29,724 nt of DNA from a virus. Made by a program: the position numbers and the translations under genes. The DNA is taken from positions 1-29,724 of IMG/VR virus record IMGVR_UViG_3300022926_000079, one strand, 5' to 3'. The notes below the pieces were generated by a model. The model was not told the origin of the DNA, did not search any database, and saw nothing but the letters and a program-made list of their open reading frames with translations. This document shows positions 29,028 to 29,724 of the stretch, piece after piece (the first letter of the stretch is position 1; each line of letters opens with the position of its first letter).

Positions 29028-29431
29028 GCCACCAACACTACGGGCTGCCCCAATAGATACGCCATGACCGACACAACGACACCACGTCGGGCCGTCCCTG
29101 CAGGGACACGGCAACGGGGCCAACGGCCACGGGGCCGAGGCCCACACACGCCACCACACCGGGCCGCACACGGCCCGCAGCCCACACGGCCCCACACGGG
29201 CCGCAGATAATCGCCCGCACCTAGACACCGGGCCCGCCCACAGCGGGCCACACGGGGCCACCTAGGGCCCAATGCGGGCACACGGGCGCAGCCCACACGG
29301 GGCCACACGGCCCCGCAGACATGGCAACGGCCCCACACCGGGCCACACCGGGCCAGATATGGGGCCGCACATGACAACGGCCCCGCGCCGTAGCACGGGG
29401 CCGCTGCACTAGGTGCGCTAGGTGCGCTAGG
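29028..29431. other. GGCC-rich, repeat-dense intergenic segment
   Basis: About 400 bases with no convincing gene. Bases 29090-29403 hold about 21 GGCC tetramers by eye, mostly in units such as CACACGGGGCCACACGGCCC, several times the chance level for this composition. The + strand is C-rich. The longer reading frames here are Cys/Trp/Pro-rich and look accidental. It could be a control region, origin or packaging-related site. Confidence 0.6.
29094..29107. repeat. Palindrome core, copy 5
   Basis: GTCCCTGCAGGGAC, the 14-bp core shared by all five copies, at the edge of the GGCC-rich segment. The outer bases that extend copies 1 and 2 are not conserved here, which marks this core as the part under selection. 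Confidence 0.85.
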
Positions 29432-29432
29432 T
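29409..29432. repeat. Short tandem repeat CTAGGTGCG
   Basis: Two full copies of CTAGGTGCG (29409-29417, 29418-29426) and a partial third (CTAGGT), ending at the stop codon of the partial gene. It could be an operator array or replication slippage. Confidence 0.6.
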
Positions 29433-29724
29433 CACACGGTAGCGGGCTCTTCTGCAGCCTCGCACAACGCCGCAGCCTCGGCCAGAATCCGGGCCGCATT
29501 CTTCACACCGGCCGACGGGCTCTCGTGCTGCCCGATGTAGTCGACCAGATAGGCCCGCAGCGCGTCATGGATGACGCCCGCGTCGGGGCCGGGTGACGTA
29601 CCCGGCCCGTCCTCGCCCTCGCCGTCGCCGTCCTCGCCGTTCCCGGTGTCGGGGTCATCGACCGGTGCCGCATACAACGCCCGCACAGCAGCCCGTGCAC
29701 CCGTCTTATTCTCGGCACCTTCGG
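29432..29724 (-). CDS. Hypothetical protein, 3' part (5' end outside window)
   Basis: At least 96 residues, open to the window edge. An acidic Gly/Asp/Pro-rich linker (DTGNGEDGDGEGEDGPGTSP) separates a short basic region from a helical C-terminal part (VIHDALRAYLVDYIGQHESP; VKNAARILAEAAALCEAAEE). GTG 29686 is a possible internal start. No family recognised. High GC and codon choice resemble the adjacent repeat segment more than the other genes. Confidence 0.55.
   Translation of the reverse strand, partial: EGAENKTGARAAVRALYAAPVDDPDTGNGEDGDGEGEDGPGTSPGPDAGVIHDALRAYLVDYIGQHESPSAGVKNAARILAEAAALCEAAEEPATV

Noticed and set aside
29195-29235. TATCTG-like -10 in the GGCC segment for the 28818-29027 gene
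   Set aside because: No acceptable -35 hexamer lies 16-19 bases upstream.
29028-29499. Trp/Cys/Pro-rich open frames on the - strand in the GGCC segment
   Set aside because: The products follow the DNA repeat (repeated CGP/WPR-type words) and look accidental; only the 28818-29027 part has normal composition.
1-29724. CRISPR array, tRNA, integrase, reverse transcriptase or diversity-generating element
   Set aside because: I looked for spaced direct repeats, cloverleaf-like segments and signature motifs and saw none. The only repeats are the palindromes, the late motif and short tandems described.

Overview
The window is one side of a double-stranded DNA tailed phage genome, probably a podovirus-like phage of an actinobacterium. 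The actinobacterial host is inferred mainly from a phage WhiB protein (complement 22893-23243), supported by an L5 gp88-like gene, leaderless-looking starts and moderately high GC. No integrase, excisionase, attachment site, tRNA, CRISPR array or insertion sequence is visible, so nothing points to lysogeny. A tail fibre, a DNA polymerase and a small terminase subunit were not recognised and may lie outside the window.

Late block, + strand, 1-15889: the 3' part of the large terminase, a zinc-ribbon peptide, two small membrane proteins (one holin-like), portal, two small basic proteins, a membrane peptide, scaffold, major capsid protein, a zinc-knuckle peptide, a head-tail adaptor, a beta-rich connector/tail protein, and four proteins that look like internal or ejection proteins. 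The last of these has 1450 residues and carries an embedded ParB-like domain. Genes are packed with overlapping stops and starts. A phage-specific motif, GTAACGA followed by CTATTTAGTG, lies directly in front of transcription-unit starts at 1034, 4019, 5920 and 8679.

Convergent block, - strand, 29724 down to 15886: this ends stop-to-stop against the late block at 15886-15889. Read in its own direction, it starts with a partial gene and a GGCC-rich gene-poor segment. Then come many small proteins (several with zinc-ribbon cysteine pairs), a GP88-like protein, a DUF932 protein, small hypotheticals, a winged-helix protein, a lipoprotein lytic transglycosylase and WhiB. The replication and recombination genes follow: HTH proteins, a Cas4/RecB-like Fe-S nuclease, a DnaB-like ATPase, an archaeo-eukaryotic primase, a RusA-like resolvase and a PD-(D/E)XK nuclease. 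The block closes with a sigma-region-4/DUF1599 fusion and the endolysin. The endolysin has its own copy of the late motif, so it is probably expressed late although it is encoded on the early strand.

Regulatory architecture is the most unusual part. Three sigma70-like early promoters share the -35 context ACTTGACRAAC, and in each the TGA stop of the preceding gene lies inside TTGAC. A perfect palindrome with core GTCCCTGCAGGGAC occurs five times, only in the - strand block. The five late motifs sit against starts that mostly lack a Shine-Dalgarno sequence. Together these suggest early and late transcription programmes written into gene junctions, with WhiB, the HTH proteins and the sigma-region-4 fusion as candidate regulators.
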